From Chlamydiota bacterium (GTDB lineage Bacteria; Chlamydiota; Chlamydiia; Chlamydiales; Parachlamydiaceae), in assembly GCA_013288825.1 (NCBI GenBank), contig JABDBC010000012.1, forward strand, positions 1 through 46,358: a DNA stretch of 46,358 nucleotides, given 5' to 3'. The position numbers and the translations under genes are program-made. This document shows, in pieces, positions 24,117-33,832 of this stretch (position 1 is the stretch's first letter; every line of letters starts with the position of its first letter). The notes under the pieces were generated by a model, which was given only the letters and a program-made list of their open reading frames with translations, was not told the DNA's origin and searched no databases.

Positions 24117-27100
24117 CTATGAAGGTGTGGGCGCAGGCACTGTTGTAGGCACTGTTCCATGACGTTTTTCTTCGGCCAATGCCCTGAAATAATTGGCTAT
24201 CGTCGTTCGCAATAAACTCTCGTTGATTGGATGGTCTACATTGCGATGAAACTCGCGCGTCTTGCGTGCAATATGAATTCTATGCGCCACCTTATATATC
24301 AAATAAATCGGAGATAGAGCCAAACCGATGGCGCGGCAAATGATTTTCAATATCGTTTTAATAAACCATTGTATCGGCCCTGCAATAGGTCCAAAAAGCT
24401 TTCTTATCAATTTATCGATCCCATTTTCCATTCGCTCCCAAAAGGCATTGAAGGATTGAGCGACAGTAATTTCAAAGCTTTCTATCCATAATGCTTCGGT
24501 CTGCTTGAGTACTTGCTGCGCTAAGGCTGTTGTCCTAACCGCTTTCTGCATTCTTTCTGCATCCTTCTCTTTGTCTGTAGATGTCCATTTAAATTGCAAG
24601 CACACGGCTGGCTCAGTACTTTCAACCCCATTAGCATCCCTAACAACTCTTTCAGGAAAAAATGTTCCCTCTTTATTATACGATCCAAGGTGGATGCCGT
24701 TGATTATACCAGCTTGAAGGGATTTTGTGAAAATTTCTTGCATTGTCATCCAATCAAACATCCGTCGCACAGCAAGCCCCATTGCTTCTCCGCTCATCTG
24801 ACTGACAGAATCTACGTTCTTTATCACAGCATGGGCAACGGTGTTCTTCATCCATAAAATGACTTCTTTCATGAACATACCACATGTCTTTTGGAGTTTC
24901 TCTTGCTCAGCATCAACGACAACATCTCTTGGTATGTCAGCAACATTCACTGGTCTTGAGAAGCTCTCACAAACACCTTTTAAGCTATTAATAAACAGCA
25001 ATTTCATCCCATCTAGTGTCTCACCATTGCACCCTTGACTGTAAAGTATTTGCAATAGCCCTGGCAGCTGTCCACAAAAGAGTTCGTATACTTGCTGCTG
25101 CATCTCTTTTGGAACAGGCATGTCCGATGGTTTTATCCCGGTAAGCTCTATTAAGTCTGCTGCAAGGGGACCATAAAAAGTATTCATTTCATGGAGTGCG
25201 ATCTGCTCGACAGTCATTCCATCCGTTTTCATTGAAGGATGGAGTATGCTATCATCGAATTTTGCTTGCATCTGGGCTTTAGTAACTTTGCTAGGCTGAG
25301 ATTTGCCATAAAGTTTGGCTACGCGATCCATTTCTTTGATGTGCTTTGCAGCATGCTCCATGGTCCCAGTCATGAACTTTAGGAAGAAACCAACTTTGGG
25401 GTTCTTAGCATCCCCTTCAATGGACTGCAAAGTTTTCTCAATCCCATCGAATGCCTTTTGAGCAATCACTTGAGTCGCTTTCTCAAGCCCCTGAAAGAGT
25501 TGTTTTGTGGGAGCTGCTTCTGGTTTGTCTGAGTTCGCTTGTTCTCCCAACTCCTGGGCATTATCGATAAGCTTTTCCTTAAGCTTTTTCCCCTCTTTGG
25601 CAAGATATTCACTCAAAGGAGTGTGTGCATCTGCCCCAATTCCTCCGAGTTTGCTTAATGCTGTATCAGCCAGGATTTGTATGATAGGGCCTCTTGATCC
25701 CAGGTCATGTTTCAAAAGCTCTGCAGCAAATGTGCCGACCACATTTCCAGATGAAAGCGCAAGCTTGGAGGCATTTGCAGGCGACACAAAGTTTTTGCTC
25801 ATTTCACAATAGGCATCAGTCACCAAACCTGTGAGAGTCGTTGGGATTGTTTCCCATAGCGTTTGGCGTAAACTGAGTGGAATCGGAAGAGATGCAAGGG
25901 GGTGTTCTGCGTCTTCAATATTGCTTCCCAGCAGATTAAGGACTCCTTGCACAACAGGTAGGAAGACCGCATTAAGCGCTGCCTTGCGTGCTAGCGGATC
26001 TTTTAATCCATCTGCTTCTTGAAACTTTAGTGCATTTATTTCTTTGCTAGCTATCGATAGCAAATGGGTGGTGAAGTCAGCTAGGATATTATTTAAAGGG
26101 TGTTTGTCGGCAGGTGGTTTTGGATCTTTGACAGTTTCAACGACCTTTATCAAAATTTTAGAAATGGTGTTTGCAAGTATTTCAGAGGCAGAACGCCAGA
26201 GTAGATTACCTGGATCGGCGGTAGCTGAGGGCTCTGCCATGCTCTTGATCATTTTGCCGAGTTCCTTCAATTCTTCTTCGCGGAATTTTTTGCCGCGTTC
26301 TTTCAATTCCTCTTCGTAGATTTTTTTCAATTCCTCTTCGGAGAATTTTTTCCGTTCCCCTTCTAGGAAATTTTTAAATTCCTCTTCGCGGAATTTAGGA
26401 TCCTCTGAGAGGTTCAATCCTAGAGCGTCGCTTATAAGCTTTGGTGCTTCTTTTTTGCATAGAAAGGACTTCGTCGCTTGAGTTATTTTAGGAACGAGAC
26501 TAGCAGTAATCACATGTTCAAGGGCTTTGGCTTGGGCCAGCGATCCTGAGGCGCGCAATAGTTCAGTATTTTCTTGCGGAGACGGTTTCAAAGTTGCGAT
26601 ATGTTCAGCGAACTTTCCTTTTTGTTCAGTCTGTACCAAGAATAAATCTTTATTATAGAGCAATTGAGCTATTACAATATTATTAATTCCTCGTGACCTT
26701 TCGATTTCCAGTTTTTTTCCATATAACTTGAAGAGAAATTGGGCTACTTGACCCGCCATTAACTCATCAAGTCCGAAGACACCCAATTTACCATCATTTT
26801 TAGGAACTTTAGCTTTCTCGATTTTCTCTTCTCTTTCGCTTTTCTCTTCTCTTTCGCTTTTTACATCTTTTTCACTTTTCTCTTCTCTTTCAATTTTTGC
26901 AGATTCTTCTCTGTTACCAAATTTCTTACTTACTAAATTGACCCCCTTTATCAACTTTATAGCTAAGGGTAAGAAGTACTTATCAATCCACTCGTTCCGG
27001 TCTTCTAACGAATTCTGGTCCTTCTCTGAGAGCTTAGCAATATCATCATATTGCTCATCAATGATTTTTCGATCTTTTTCATTATAAAAGTCATTAAACA

Positions 27101-29627
27101 TTGCCAAAGGGGGGTTTTTACCTGTAGCAACTTGTTCAATGACAACGGTGAAAAAGCCTTTGATATGTTCACGGATAAAAACCCACAGATGCTCATTATG
27201 CTGATCTACTCTGCCTATGCGGTCATTTAGCCATCCAAAAAATCGCTCGTCATATACAAGGGGAATTTTAACACCGGCAGAAGGAACGTCTTTACCAAAC
27301 GCTTCTTGGATCATCTGTTTTATGGGTTTTGAATTTTTCTTTGTTAACACATTAGAAATAATTTCTGCAAAACAGGTTTGAATTTTCTGTTTACTGGTAG
27401 ATGAAAGCTTTCCAAACCATTCAGGATCTAGGACTTCAAGTTCTTTAAGAACTTTTAAAGAAATACTTTCACTGTAGTCGACAGCTATTTGTTCGAGAAC
27501 TTGTGTCATTCCGCCAGTGAATTCAGGAAATGCTTGTAGAGGAACCCATCCATTGATTATTTCACGAAGCTGCTCAGAAAAATATTTCGCAAAATTCTGA
27601 TCTGGACTACCTTTGAAAGGTGTTTTAATTAACGAAGGCAGTGCTGAAACTGTCTTTCGTGCAAAATTGTCAGCTAAGGCTAATTGAATGGTGCCAGCTG
27701 GAACATCTGCAAACCATATAGCGGTATCCTGGTTTGCCTCTAACGGATCGATCCATTCTAAAAGGCCTGGGTATGTCTCGATTAATAATCCACAGACTGT
27801 AAAGAGCCATTCGGGCATTCCTTCCTTAATTAGTTGTTGACACCCTAGGCCTGTTAACACCGATTCGTCATCTAACCCAGTAAACGCCAAAAGATCAGAA
27901 GAGAGTCTTCCAAAGTGTTTGTTAACCCAATCTTCACGTTTTTTTTTCAATGCATCTCGTTCTTTTTCCAATTCTTCTCGTTTATCTTTCAAACGTTCTC
28001 TTTGTTCTATTAAAACAGTTCTTTCTTTTTCTTGTTTGGCTTCCGGTTCTCGAAGATTAGATAATTCATTAATTCTATTATTCTGCTCCGATATTCTCGC
28101 ATCCAGCTCCAAAATTTCCTTAGTCTTCTCATTAATGCTCTCGTATTCAGCTTTACGGAGAGAATACGAGTCTTTAATGTCTTGAGAATGTTCGATATAA
28201 AAACGCGTTAAAATTTTTCGAAACCCAGTTTTAATTTTACCGATAATATCTGGATGCAGTTTGAGATCTGCCTCTGTGCCTGTATTGATAATTGCTTTCA
28301 TGATTACTTTAAAGACAGGATTGCTTATAAAGAACTTCCATAATTCATTGATGTGTACATTTTCGCTTTGGGTAATATGAACAACTGCTTGTGGTAACCA
28401 TATTCGAAAAGCTTCACGATCTCCTGGTTTCATATTTTTGATTATTTCGCGATCGCCGAGAGTATCTTTCAATAGATCAGGCAAGGAATCGTTTGTAGTT
28501 TGACATAAATGACGTACTCCTCTGCCGATATATCCCGAAAATTCGGTAGCAAATTGAAGTAGCTTAGGCCCTTGTGGTGATTGTGAAAGCAGATGTCTCC
28601 AATGAGCAACTTCGCATTCGGGGTCAGAAAAAAGGGTGTAGAGCATATAGATATAGACAGGATCCTCAATAAAGTCCCATACATAACCTGCAACAGTTGG
28701 TGAAAGACCTAATGACTCAGAGCCCTTGCCTGGAAATGGAACAGCTAACACGTCAGCAGCAAACCGTTCAAAGAGCTTTGCTATTTCCTTGTTCCTTTTC
28801 TTATAATCATCAATGCCCTCTATTTTTGCTATCTCTTCAGTTGATATGGGATGACTTTTAGCTTTTTTGAGAAAATATACGATGAGGTCCTCCATAGTAA
28901 CAACATCATCAGGAGGAACCTTTTCTTTTGCTATACTTTCTACAAGATTTGAGATACCTCTAGTCAATGCTCCTTCAACAGCTTTTGAGAGTAAGTGTAA
29001 ATCGGTATCGGGAAGTATGTAGGTTTTTTCTGCTTCAGGTTTATCTTTTTCCTCCTTTTCTTTGTCTGCAAGCTGAAGTTTAACAATAAAATTTGCGATT
29101 TTTGGAGCAAACGCCTTGATTAAAGCATTGAGTGGAGGCTCCTGAATAGGTTCAGAAATTTTTGGATGTGCAACCCCTCTAACGCGAGCAATAACATCTG
29201 CGCACTCTTTTGTTTTTTTGGAATATTCGTCATCTGAAACCGTACGAGATGCAGCCTTATTGATTAGATGAGGAACCCACCATGCGCCTCCACATCCTGT
29301 TAAACCCCATAAGAGCCAATCCTGACTTTTTTTATTAGGTGGCCGTTTTAAAACTTTAAAAACTGGAGCAAGTTTTTGTCCTACGATTGTTGCCCTTCCT
29401 ATAACACGTGCTAACGTGGGTTTGTCTGGGTCGGTTGTGCTTGAAGAGCTTGAGCTGGTGCTTGCAGAGCGCTTTTCGTCTACTTCTTCTTTTTTTTCTT
29501 TTCTTTCTTCGACTACTTCGCGATCTGAGTAAAGGGAAGAGCGAGGAGGATAAATCGAGGGAGGGGATAGACTAAGGCAGTTTGTTATAGCGGGGTTTGT
29601 TAGTCCAGTTATAGGCGGAACAGCCAT
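24117..29627 (-). CDS. Giant protein (~1836 residues), unrecognised
   Basis: The start is placed at ATG 29627 (MAVPPITGLTNPAITN). The frame is open for 58 more codons, but that part overlaps an inverted repeat. A Ser-rich stretch (SASTSSSSSSTT) lies near residues 50-65. A coiled coil lies near residues 496-574 (RERLKDKREELEKERDALKK). There are two low-complexity charged tracts, KSEREEKSEREEKIEKAK and, further on, EEELKKIYEEELKERGKKFR. Most of the rest looks helical and globular. A hydrophobic C-terminal stretch near 1736-1786 (GPIQWFIKTILKIICRAIGL, ALSPIYLIYKVAH) could insert in a membrane. There is no Sec signal. I recognise no family. A large chlamydial effector or membrane-associated protein is possible but unproven. 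Confidence 0.8.
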   Translation of the reverse strand: MAVPPITGLTNPAITNCLSLSPPSIYPPRSSLYSDREVVEERKEKKEEVDEKRSASTSSSSSSTTDPDKPTLARVIGRATIVGQKLAPVFKVLKRPPNKKSQDWLLWGLTGCGGAWWVPHLINKAASRTVSDDEYSKKTKECADVIARVRGVAHPKISEPIQEPPLNALIKAFAPKIANFIVKLQLADKEKEEKDKPEAEKTYILPDTDLHLLSKAVEGALTRGISNLVESIAKEKVPPDDVVTMEDLIVYFLKKAKSHPISTEEIAKIEGIDDYKKRNKEIAKLFERFAADVLAVPFPGKGSESLGLSPTVAGYVWDFIEDPVYIYMLYTLFSDPECEVAHWRHLLSQSPQGPKLLQFATEFSGYIGRGVRHLCQTTNDSLPDLLKDTLGDREIIKNMKPGDREAFRIWLPQAVVHITQSENVHINELWKFFISNPVFKVIMKAIINTGTEADLKLHPDIIGKIKTGFRKILTRFYIEHSQDIKDSYSLRKAEYESINEKTKEILELDARISEQNNRINELSNLREPEAKQEKERTVLIEQRERLKDKREELEKERDALKKKREDWVNKHFGRLSSDLLAFTGLDDESVLTGLGCQQLIKEGMPEWLFTVCGLLIETYPGLLEWIDPLEANQDTAIWFADVPAGTIQLALADNFARKTVSALPSLIKTPFKGSPDQNFAKYFSEQLREIINGWVPLQAFPEFTGGMTQVLEQIAVDYSESISLKVLKELEVLDPEWFGKLSSTSKQKIQTCFAEIISNVLTKKNSKPIKQMIQEAFGKDVPSAGVKIPLVYDERFFGWLNDRIGRVDQHNEHLWVFIREHIKGFFTVVIEQVATGKNPPLAMFNDFYNEKDRKIIDEQYDDIAKLSEKDQNSLEDRNEWIDKYFLPLAIKLIKGVNLVSKKFGNREESAKIEREEKSEKDVKSEREEKSEREEKIEKAKVPKNDGKLGVFGLDELMAGQVAQFLFKLYGKKLEIERSRGINNIVIAQLLYNKDLFLVQTEQKGKFAEHIATLKPSPQENTELLRASGSLAQAKALEHVITASLVPKITQATKSFLCKKEAPKLISDALGLNLSEDPKFREEEFKNFLEGERKKFSEEELKKIYEEELKERGKKFREEELKELGKMIKSMAEPSATADPGNLLWRSASEILANTISKILIKVVETVKDPKPPADKHPLNNILADFTTHLLSIASKEINALKFQEADGLKDPLARKAALNAVFLPVVQGVLNLLGSNIEDAEHPLASLPIPLSLRQTLWETIPTTLTGLVTDAYCEMSKNFVSPANASKLALSSGNVVGTFAAELLKHDLGSRGPIIQILADTALSKLGGIGADAHTPLSEYLAKEGKKLKEKLIDNAQELGEQANSDKPEAAPTKQLFQGLEKATQVIAQKAFDGIEKTLQSIEGDAKNPKVGFFLKFMTGTMEHAAKHIKEMDRVAKLYGKSQPSKVTKAQMQAKFDDSILHPSMKTDGMTVEQIALHEMNTFYGPLAADLIELTGIKPSDMPVPKEMQQQVYELFCGQLPGLLQILYSQGCNGETLDGMKLLFINSLKGVCESFSRPVNVADIPRDVVVDAEQEKLQKTCGMFMKEVILWMKNTVAHAVIKNVDSVSQMSGEAMGLAVRRMFDWMTMQEIFTKSLQAGIINGIHLGSYNKEGTFFPERVVRDANGVESTEPAVCLQFKWTSTDKEKDAERMQKAVRTTALAQQVLKQTEALWIESFEITVAQSFNAFWERMENGIDKLIRKLFGPIAGPIQWFIKTILKIICRAIGLALSPIYLIYKVAHRIHIARKTREFHRNVDHPINESLLRTTIANYFRALAEEKRHGTVPTTVPAPTPS

Positions 29628-29738
29628 AAAAACATCCAATTTTTTGATTTTGAGAGATTCCTTCGCGACTACTTTATCAATGATATATAAAAAATTCAAC
29701 TTAATAAGCATCGCAATAAGTTTTTTGAACTTGTTTTC

Positions 29739-30242
29739 TAAGCCGCGAATGCGGCAAAAGCATGTAGCCACAGGCGTCAGCCTGTGGTAAAATTCAATCA
29801 AATATAAGCCGCGCTAGCGGCATAGCCATCAAGCTAAGGATGCTAGACCTGAAGGTTTTACCACAGAGAAAGCAGAGAGGTGGGAGAGATGGGTTGAGAT
29901 TATTAATCGCAATTTTCGGCTATAGGGTTAACTTTGTCCAAAACGTAGCTTTAGTGACTTATAATTCCCTCTGCGTCTCTGCGTTAACCATTACAACAAT
30001 TTTAACGCAGAGACGCAGAGGCGGGGAGACGCAGAGGGAATTATAAGTCGTAAAGCTACATTTGGACGAAATTAAAACAATAGCCCGATTTTTCTTAAAA
30101 TTCAATAATCTCTACCCTACCCTTCTCTCCAATCTCCCTGTTTTCTCTGTGATCTCTGTGGTAAAACCTTCAGATCTTGCGTTCTTAGCTTGATGGCTAT
30201 GCCTACTCGGCGCTACATGCTTTTGCCGCATTCGCGGCTTAG
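29739..30242. repeat. Large composite inverted repeat, family G
   Basis: The left arm starts ctaagccgcgaatgcggcaa and includes gcatagccatcaagctaag and gaaggttttaccacagag. The right arm carries the complements (ctctgtggtaaaaccttcag, cttagcttgatggctatgcc, gccgcattcgcggcttag). Inside, a second palindrome pairs acttataattccctctgcgt with acgcagagggaattataagt. It fills the 780-base gap upstream of the kinase gene together with the ggtaattgcagaagtg motif (inverted, about 30276-30293). Confidence 0.8.
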
Positions 30243-30410
30243 CAAATTCATTCAAAAAGCGAACTAATGATTTGACACTTCTGCAATTACCTCGTTACAT
30301 CCTTTTCTTTCACAACATCATTGAATAAAATAGGCTGGAGACGCTACCATCACTTTCACTTTTATCATAATTCTTTTTAGGTCTTTTTTGAGTCTTGGAG
30401 GGCGCACACA

Positions 30411-32318
30411 ATGGTCGACATACGTCTTTTTGGAGATTACAACGTTGTAAAACAGATAGGTCAAGGTCCTCTTGGGGCCGTTTATTTAGCCGAACACCGT
30501 TTTATGAAGCGGCAATACGTATTAAAAGTCCTTCCAGAAGAACTCGCATCTGACAGGCAATTCGTGCAGCGCTTAGAAGAGGAAGTCGCTATCCTTTCCT
30601 CTCTCGATCATCCCAATATTGTAAAAATACACAATATCTCGTTTGCCAACGGACAATATTTTTTAGTAACCGACTGCATCGTTGATGAACTTGGCGAAAC
30701 GACAAACTTGGCCCAATACCTCCTTTCATGTTCAAAGCAACCCAACGAAGAAACGCTGTTTCACATCCTTCAGCAGGTTGCAGAGGCTTTGATGTATGCC
30801 CATAACAAAAAAGGAACGAGCAAAGGGATAGCACATCGAGGAATCAAGCTCAACAACATTTTGGTCGGATCTCCCTCACAAGAAGGTGTGAACGTATTTC
30901 TGGCAGATTTTGGCTTATCGAGAATTATCGGAACCGGTGCGGTATTAACAAGGACCTTTCAAACAGTGGCTGAAGCCATTGGAATAGGGGCATCTTTAGC
31001 AAATGCAAGATTAAGTCAACGCTATCCAAGCCCTCCTGTAGACGTGTCAAAGCTGCCAACGTTGCATCTATCATTTCTTCAGAATTATGCATTTCTGTCC
31101 CCCGAACAAAAGCGGCTGGATTCAAATCAACCAGTAGACCTCAAAACAGATGTGTACTCTTTTGGCATCCTTGCCTATTACATGCTGATGGGAGAATTTC
31201 CTGAAGGGTTCTTTACAATGCCTTCAACAATTCCTGAATATACCTACAACTGGGATTTATTGATCAAGGCATGTTTACAGAACGACCCGAAAGATCGACC
31301 CGATAATCTGTTAGCGATTCTCGATGCCATACGACAGCCCCTACAACCAGTCCAAATGGAACTTCCTATTGAGTACTACGTTAACACATCACCTGCAATG
31401 ACCCCTGCCATGTCTGATGAAGGGCAGCAAAAAGTGGTCAATCGCGAAAATGGGCAAATGGAGACGCTCAAACCGATCATACGAAGAACGCAATTGGAGC
31501 GTCCTGAAGTAGATATGAATCCAGGAGCTGTTTTCCAAATTGATACTGCTGTTAAACAGTATGTTCCAGAAAGGAAGGAAGCTAAAAATAGCGAGCCGCT
31601 TCTTACAGATATGGCAATCATGCATGGAGGAAGCTTTTTTAGAGGCAGCGCCGATGGCAATCGAGATGAGATGCCATGCCACCAAATAGTGCTCTCAAGC
31701 GTAGCTATAGATATTCATCCTGTGACTAATGAACAATTTGTAAGGTTTCTGGAAGCGATGGGGGGTGAAAAAGATGGAATGCATCACGATATCATCCGCT
31801 TGAAAGATTCTCGAATCAAACGAAGTGCGGGAAAATTGAGCATCGAATCGGGTTATGCAAAACACCCGGTTGTAGGAGTGACATGGTACGGTGCAGTTGC
31901 CTATGCCAAATGGTTGGGGAAACGGTTGCCAACAGAGGCTGAATGGGAGATTGCTGCTTATGGGGGCTTAGAAAATGCCCTTTATCCAACTGGAGAGGAC
32001 ATTGAGAAAACACAAGGCAACTTCTTTAGTTCCGACACGACACCAGTCATGAGTTATGCTCCCAATGGATATGGCTTGTACGATATGGCTGGAAATGTAT
32101 ACGAATGGTGCCACGATTGGTATAGCTATAATTATTATGAAATCTCTATTCAAGAACCAGAAAATCCCAAAGGACCGCTACAAGGTGTTTATAGGGTCCT
32201 TCGTGGTGGATGTTGGAAGAGTTTGCGGGAAGATTTGCGTTGTTCAAGACGCCATCGCAATAATCCAGGCACTGTAAATAGCACGTATGGTTTCAGGTGC
32301 GCTGCCGATGTAGCTTAG
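30411..32318 (+). CDS. pkn1: Pkn1-type Ser/Thr kinase-like protein with FGE/SUMF1-like domain
   Basis: A 635-residue two-domain protein. The kinase domain occupies residues ~8-310, with glycine loop IGQGPLGAVYLAE (G17, G19, G22), K39 in YVLKVLP and LADFGLSR. The catalytic loop reads HRGIKLNN: residue 144 is Gly (codon GGA) where HRD kinases have the catalytic Asp, while K146 and N149 remain. The C-terminal domain (~390-635) has the formylglycine-generating-enzyme fold signature (VTNEQFVRFLEAMGG, GVTWYGAVAYAKWLGKRLPT, EAEWE, VYEWCHDW, YRVLRGGCW, GFRCA). It lacks the paired active-site cysteines of true FGE. This architecture is that of chlamydial Pkn1. ATG follows a good ggagg site. Confidence 0.88.
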   Translation: MVDIRLFGDYNVVKQIGQGPLGAVYLAEHRFMKRQYVLKVLPEELASDRQFVQRLEEEVAILSSLDHPNIVKIHNISFANGQYFLVTDCIVDELGETTNLAQYLLSCSKQPNEETLFHILQQVAEALMYAHNKKGTSKGIAHRGIKLNNILVGSPSQEGVNVFLADFGLSRIIGTGAVLTRTFQTVAEAIGIGASLANARLSQRYPSPPVDVSKLPTLHLSFLQNYAFLSPEQKRLDSNQPVDLKTDVYSFGILAYYMLMGEFPEGFFTMPSTIPEYTYNWDLLIKACLQNDPKDRPDNLLAILDAIRQPLQPVQMELPIEYYVNTSPAMTPAMSDEGQQKVVNRENGQMETLKPIIRRTQLERPEVDMNPGAVFQIDTAVKQYVPERKEAKNSEPLLTDMAIMHGGSFFRGSADGNRDEMPCHQIVLSSVAIDIHPVTNEQFVRFLEAMGGEKDGMHHDIIRLKDSRIKRSAGKLSIESGYAKHPVVGVTWYGAVAYAKWLGKRLPTEAEWEIAAYGGLENALYPTGEDIEKTQGNFFSSDTTPVMSYAPNGYGLYDMAGNVYEWCHDWYSYNYYEISIQEPENPKGPLQGVYRVLRGGCWKSLREDLRCSRRHRNNPGTVNSTYGFRCAADVA

Positions 32319-32330
32319 AAAACTCTTCCT

Positions 32331-32520
32331 GCCCAAAAGTTTTCGTGCCCGAGATTTTTCGTGCCCGTGCCCGTGTGCGTGCCCGTGCCCGAATAAATGG
32401 TCTTTTCTTTTTCACAATTGTAATAAGGAAAAGACCAATTTAATTCGGGCACGGGCACGCACACGGGCACGGGCACGAAAAATTTTGGGCACGAAGAACC
32501 TTTGGGCACGAAAAACTTTG
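32331..32520. repeat. GGGCAC-repeat palindrome
   Basis: Left-hand units (cgtgcccgtgcccgtgtgcg) face right-hand units (cgcacacgggcacgggcacg) across a tcttttc/gaaaaga stem and an AT loop near 32410-32430. The ends aaaagttttcgtgccc and gggcacgaaaaacttt also pair. It lies between the kinase and phosphatase genes and would form a strong stem in RNA or DNA. Confidence 0.85.
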
Positions 32521-32538
32521 CCTAAATCAAGGAGTTTC

Positions 32539-32994
32539 ATGACGCGAGTACTTTTTGTTTGCTTGGGCAATATTTGCCGCTCTCCGGCCGCTGAGGGGAT
32601 CTTGCGCACAATGTCTTCTGCAAAAAAACAAGATGTCGATGTGCGAAGCTGCGGCCTTGGCCATTGGCATGTGGGGTCCCTTCCCGATAGCCGAATGAGG
32701 GCAGCCACGCAGCGCCGTGGAATTATCTTATCTAGCCAAGCGCAACAATTCAAAATCGAATTTTTTGATGAGTTCGATTATATCTTAGTTGTTGATAATG
32801 AAGTACTTAGTACACTTTACAAGTATGCGTCTACTCCAGAACACAAGTCAAAAATCCATCTTATCACAGAATTCAGCACCAGCTTTGTTGGTGATGAGAT
32901 CCCCGACCCCTTCTATGGGTCTGAGGGAGACTTTGAGCTAGTTTTAGACATGCTCGAAGAATCATGTGAAGGATTTCTCAATCACATCAAATAA
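32539..32994 (+). CDS. Low-molecular-weight protein tyrosine phosphatase
   Basis: A 151-residue LMW-PTP. The P-loop is VCLGNICRS (C8-x5-R14), at the N-terminus as in the family. The general acid is in EIPDPFYG (~124). The start is ATG 32539 with aaggag 6 bases upstream; the open frame before it is the GGGCAC repeat. It dephosphorylates phosphotyrosine, or other low-mass phosphates in some members. It sits downstream of the kinase-like gene on the same strand, and the 220-base repeat gap leaves it unclear whether the two share a transcript. Confidence 0.92.
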   Translation: MTRVLFVCLGNICRSPAAEGILRTMSSAKKQDVDVRSCGLGHWHVGSLPDSRMRAATQRRGIILSSQAQQFKIEFFDEFDYILVVDNEVLSTLYKYASTPEHKSKIHLITEFSTSFVGDEIPDPFYGSEGDFELVLDMLEESCEGFLNHIK

Positions 32995-33005
32995 CAGACT
33001 TTGCA

Positions 33006-33029
33006 AACAGCCCGGAGAGCCGGTACCAA
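33006..33029. repeat. End fragment of element family A
   Basis: The stretch acagcccggagagccggtacc resembles the right end of element A (cccggagggccggtacc at 40280) with one change. No matching left arm is seen nearby, so it is a remnant. The rest up to 33249 is AT-rich and probably holds the omcA promoter, which I cannot place with confidence. Confidence 0.5.
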
Positions 33030-33249
33030 GATTAAGCCCTGTTATTGGAATAATATTCCTATTGAACCTTCTCATCTATAACCACTTACATAATGTATGC
33101 ATAGTACTTGGGTAAAAAAAAGTTTACAGAAAAGATAAATTGTCATAGAACGAGTAATAGCTAGTGCGTATTGGAGACTTTCTCTTCAGGAAGTTTTCAA
33201 GACCATAGGTGATTGTACTGGCCATTAAATTAACAAATAAGGAGTCAAT

Positions 33250-33441
33250 ATGAAACTCATGTCTTCAATGGTTGCCTTAGTTGCAACTGCATTTATGTTA
33301 GTTGGCTGCTGCTGTGATCGCGATCCTTGCTGCCAACCTTGCCCATCGCCTTGCGCACCAAACCCATGCTGCCCAAGACCATGTCCAAAACCATGTCCAA
33401 GACCATGCCCACCTCCATGCGATACTAACTGCTGCTATTAA
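33250..33441 (+). CDS. omcA: Small cysteine-rich outer-membrane lipoprotein OmcA
   Basis: A 63-residue lipoprotein. The signal peptide (residues 1-19) ends in the lipobox LVGC with C20 as the lipidated cysteine. The mature part is Cys/Pro-rich (repeats of PCPxPCP, ending CDTNCCY). It matches chlamydial OmcA in size, lipobox, composition and position directly upstream of omcB. In Chlamydiae it is part of the disulfide-linked envelope complex of elementary bodies. The ribosome site aaggag is ideal. Confidence 0.93.
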   Translation: MKLMSSMVALVATAFMLVGCCCDRDPCCQPCPSPCAPNPCCPRPCPKPCPRPCPPPCDTNCCY

Positions 33442-33464
33442 TAGCATGAGGGCATGAGAACTTC

Positions 33465-33490
33465 AGGGGCTAGAGACTTCTCTAGCCTCT
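33465..33490 (+). terminator. Hairpin between omcA and omcB, possible attenuator
   Basis: The stem aggggctaga / tctagcctct with a short gacttc loop lies 24 bases after the omcA stop, without a strong T-run. It could stabilise or partly terminate the omcA transcript. In the 390 bases between omcA and omcB I see no supported gene. Confidence 0.4.
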
Positions 33491-33832
33491 GTATATAAAC
33501 TTAGTAATTAATAAATAATTGATGAGAATTGGTATAGAAATGAAAAAATCCCATCTACCAGTTAAAAAGTCTCGAATCACAAATGTCTCCCACTCGATAT
33601 TAACTTCTAGACCATTCGTATCTCATACATTCCCTAATGCTATTTTTACCAAAGTGGACTTCAATAAGAACGTCTATCCGAGACCTCACTTAAAAATTTA
33701 TATTCCATCTGCGATGAAGACTTCGCTATCTGCTGTTCAAAGTTTACTCCGCTTCTGTTGTCATACTCGCAAAAACACTAATCAAACTAACTTTTGTCAA
33801 AGACCCTAACACTATTATAAAAGGAGCCATAA

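Noticed and set aside
29628-29801. 58-residue N-terminal extension of the giant protein
   Set aside because: It overlaps inverted repeat G at its upstream end and has an unlikely composition; MAVPPITG at 29627 is the more natural start.
33519-33809. A 96-codon open frame between omcA and omcB
   Set aside because: Odd composition, no ribosome site, no recognisable motif, and it lies in a known untranslated gap between two real genes.
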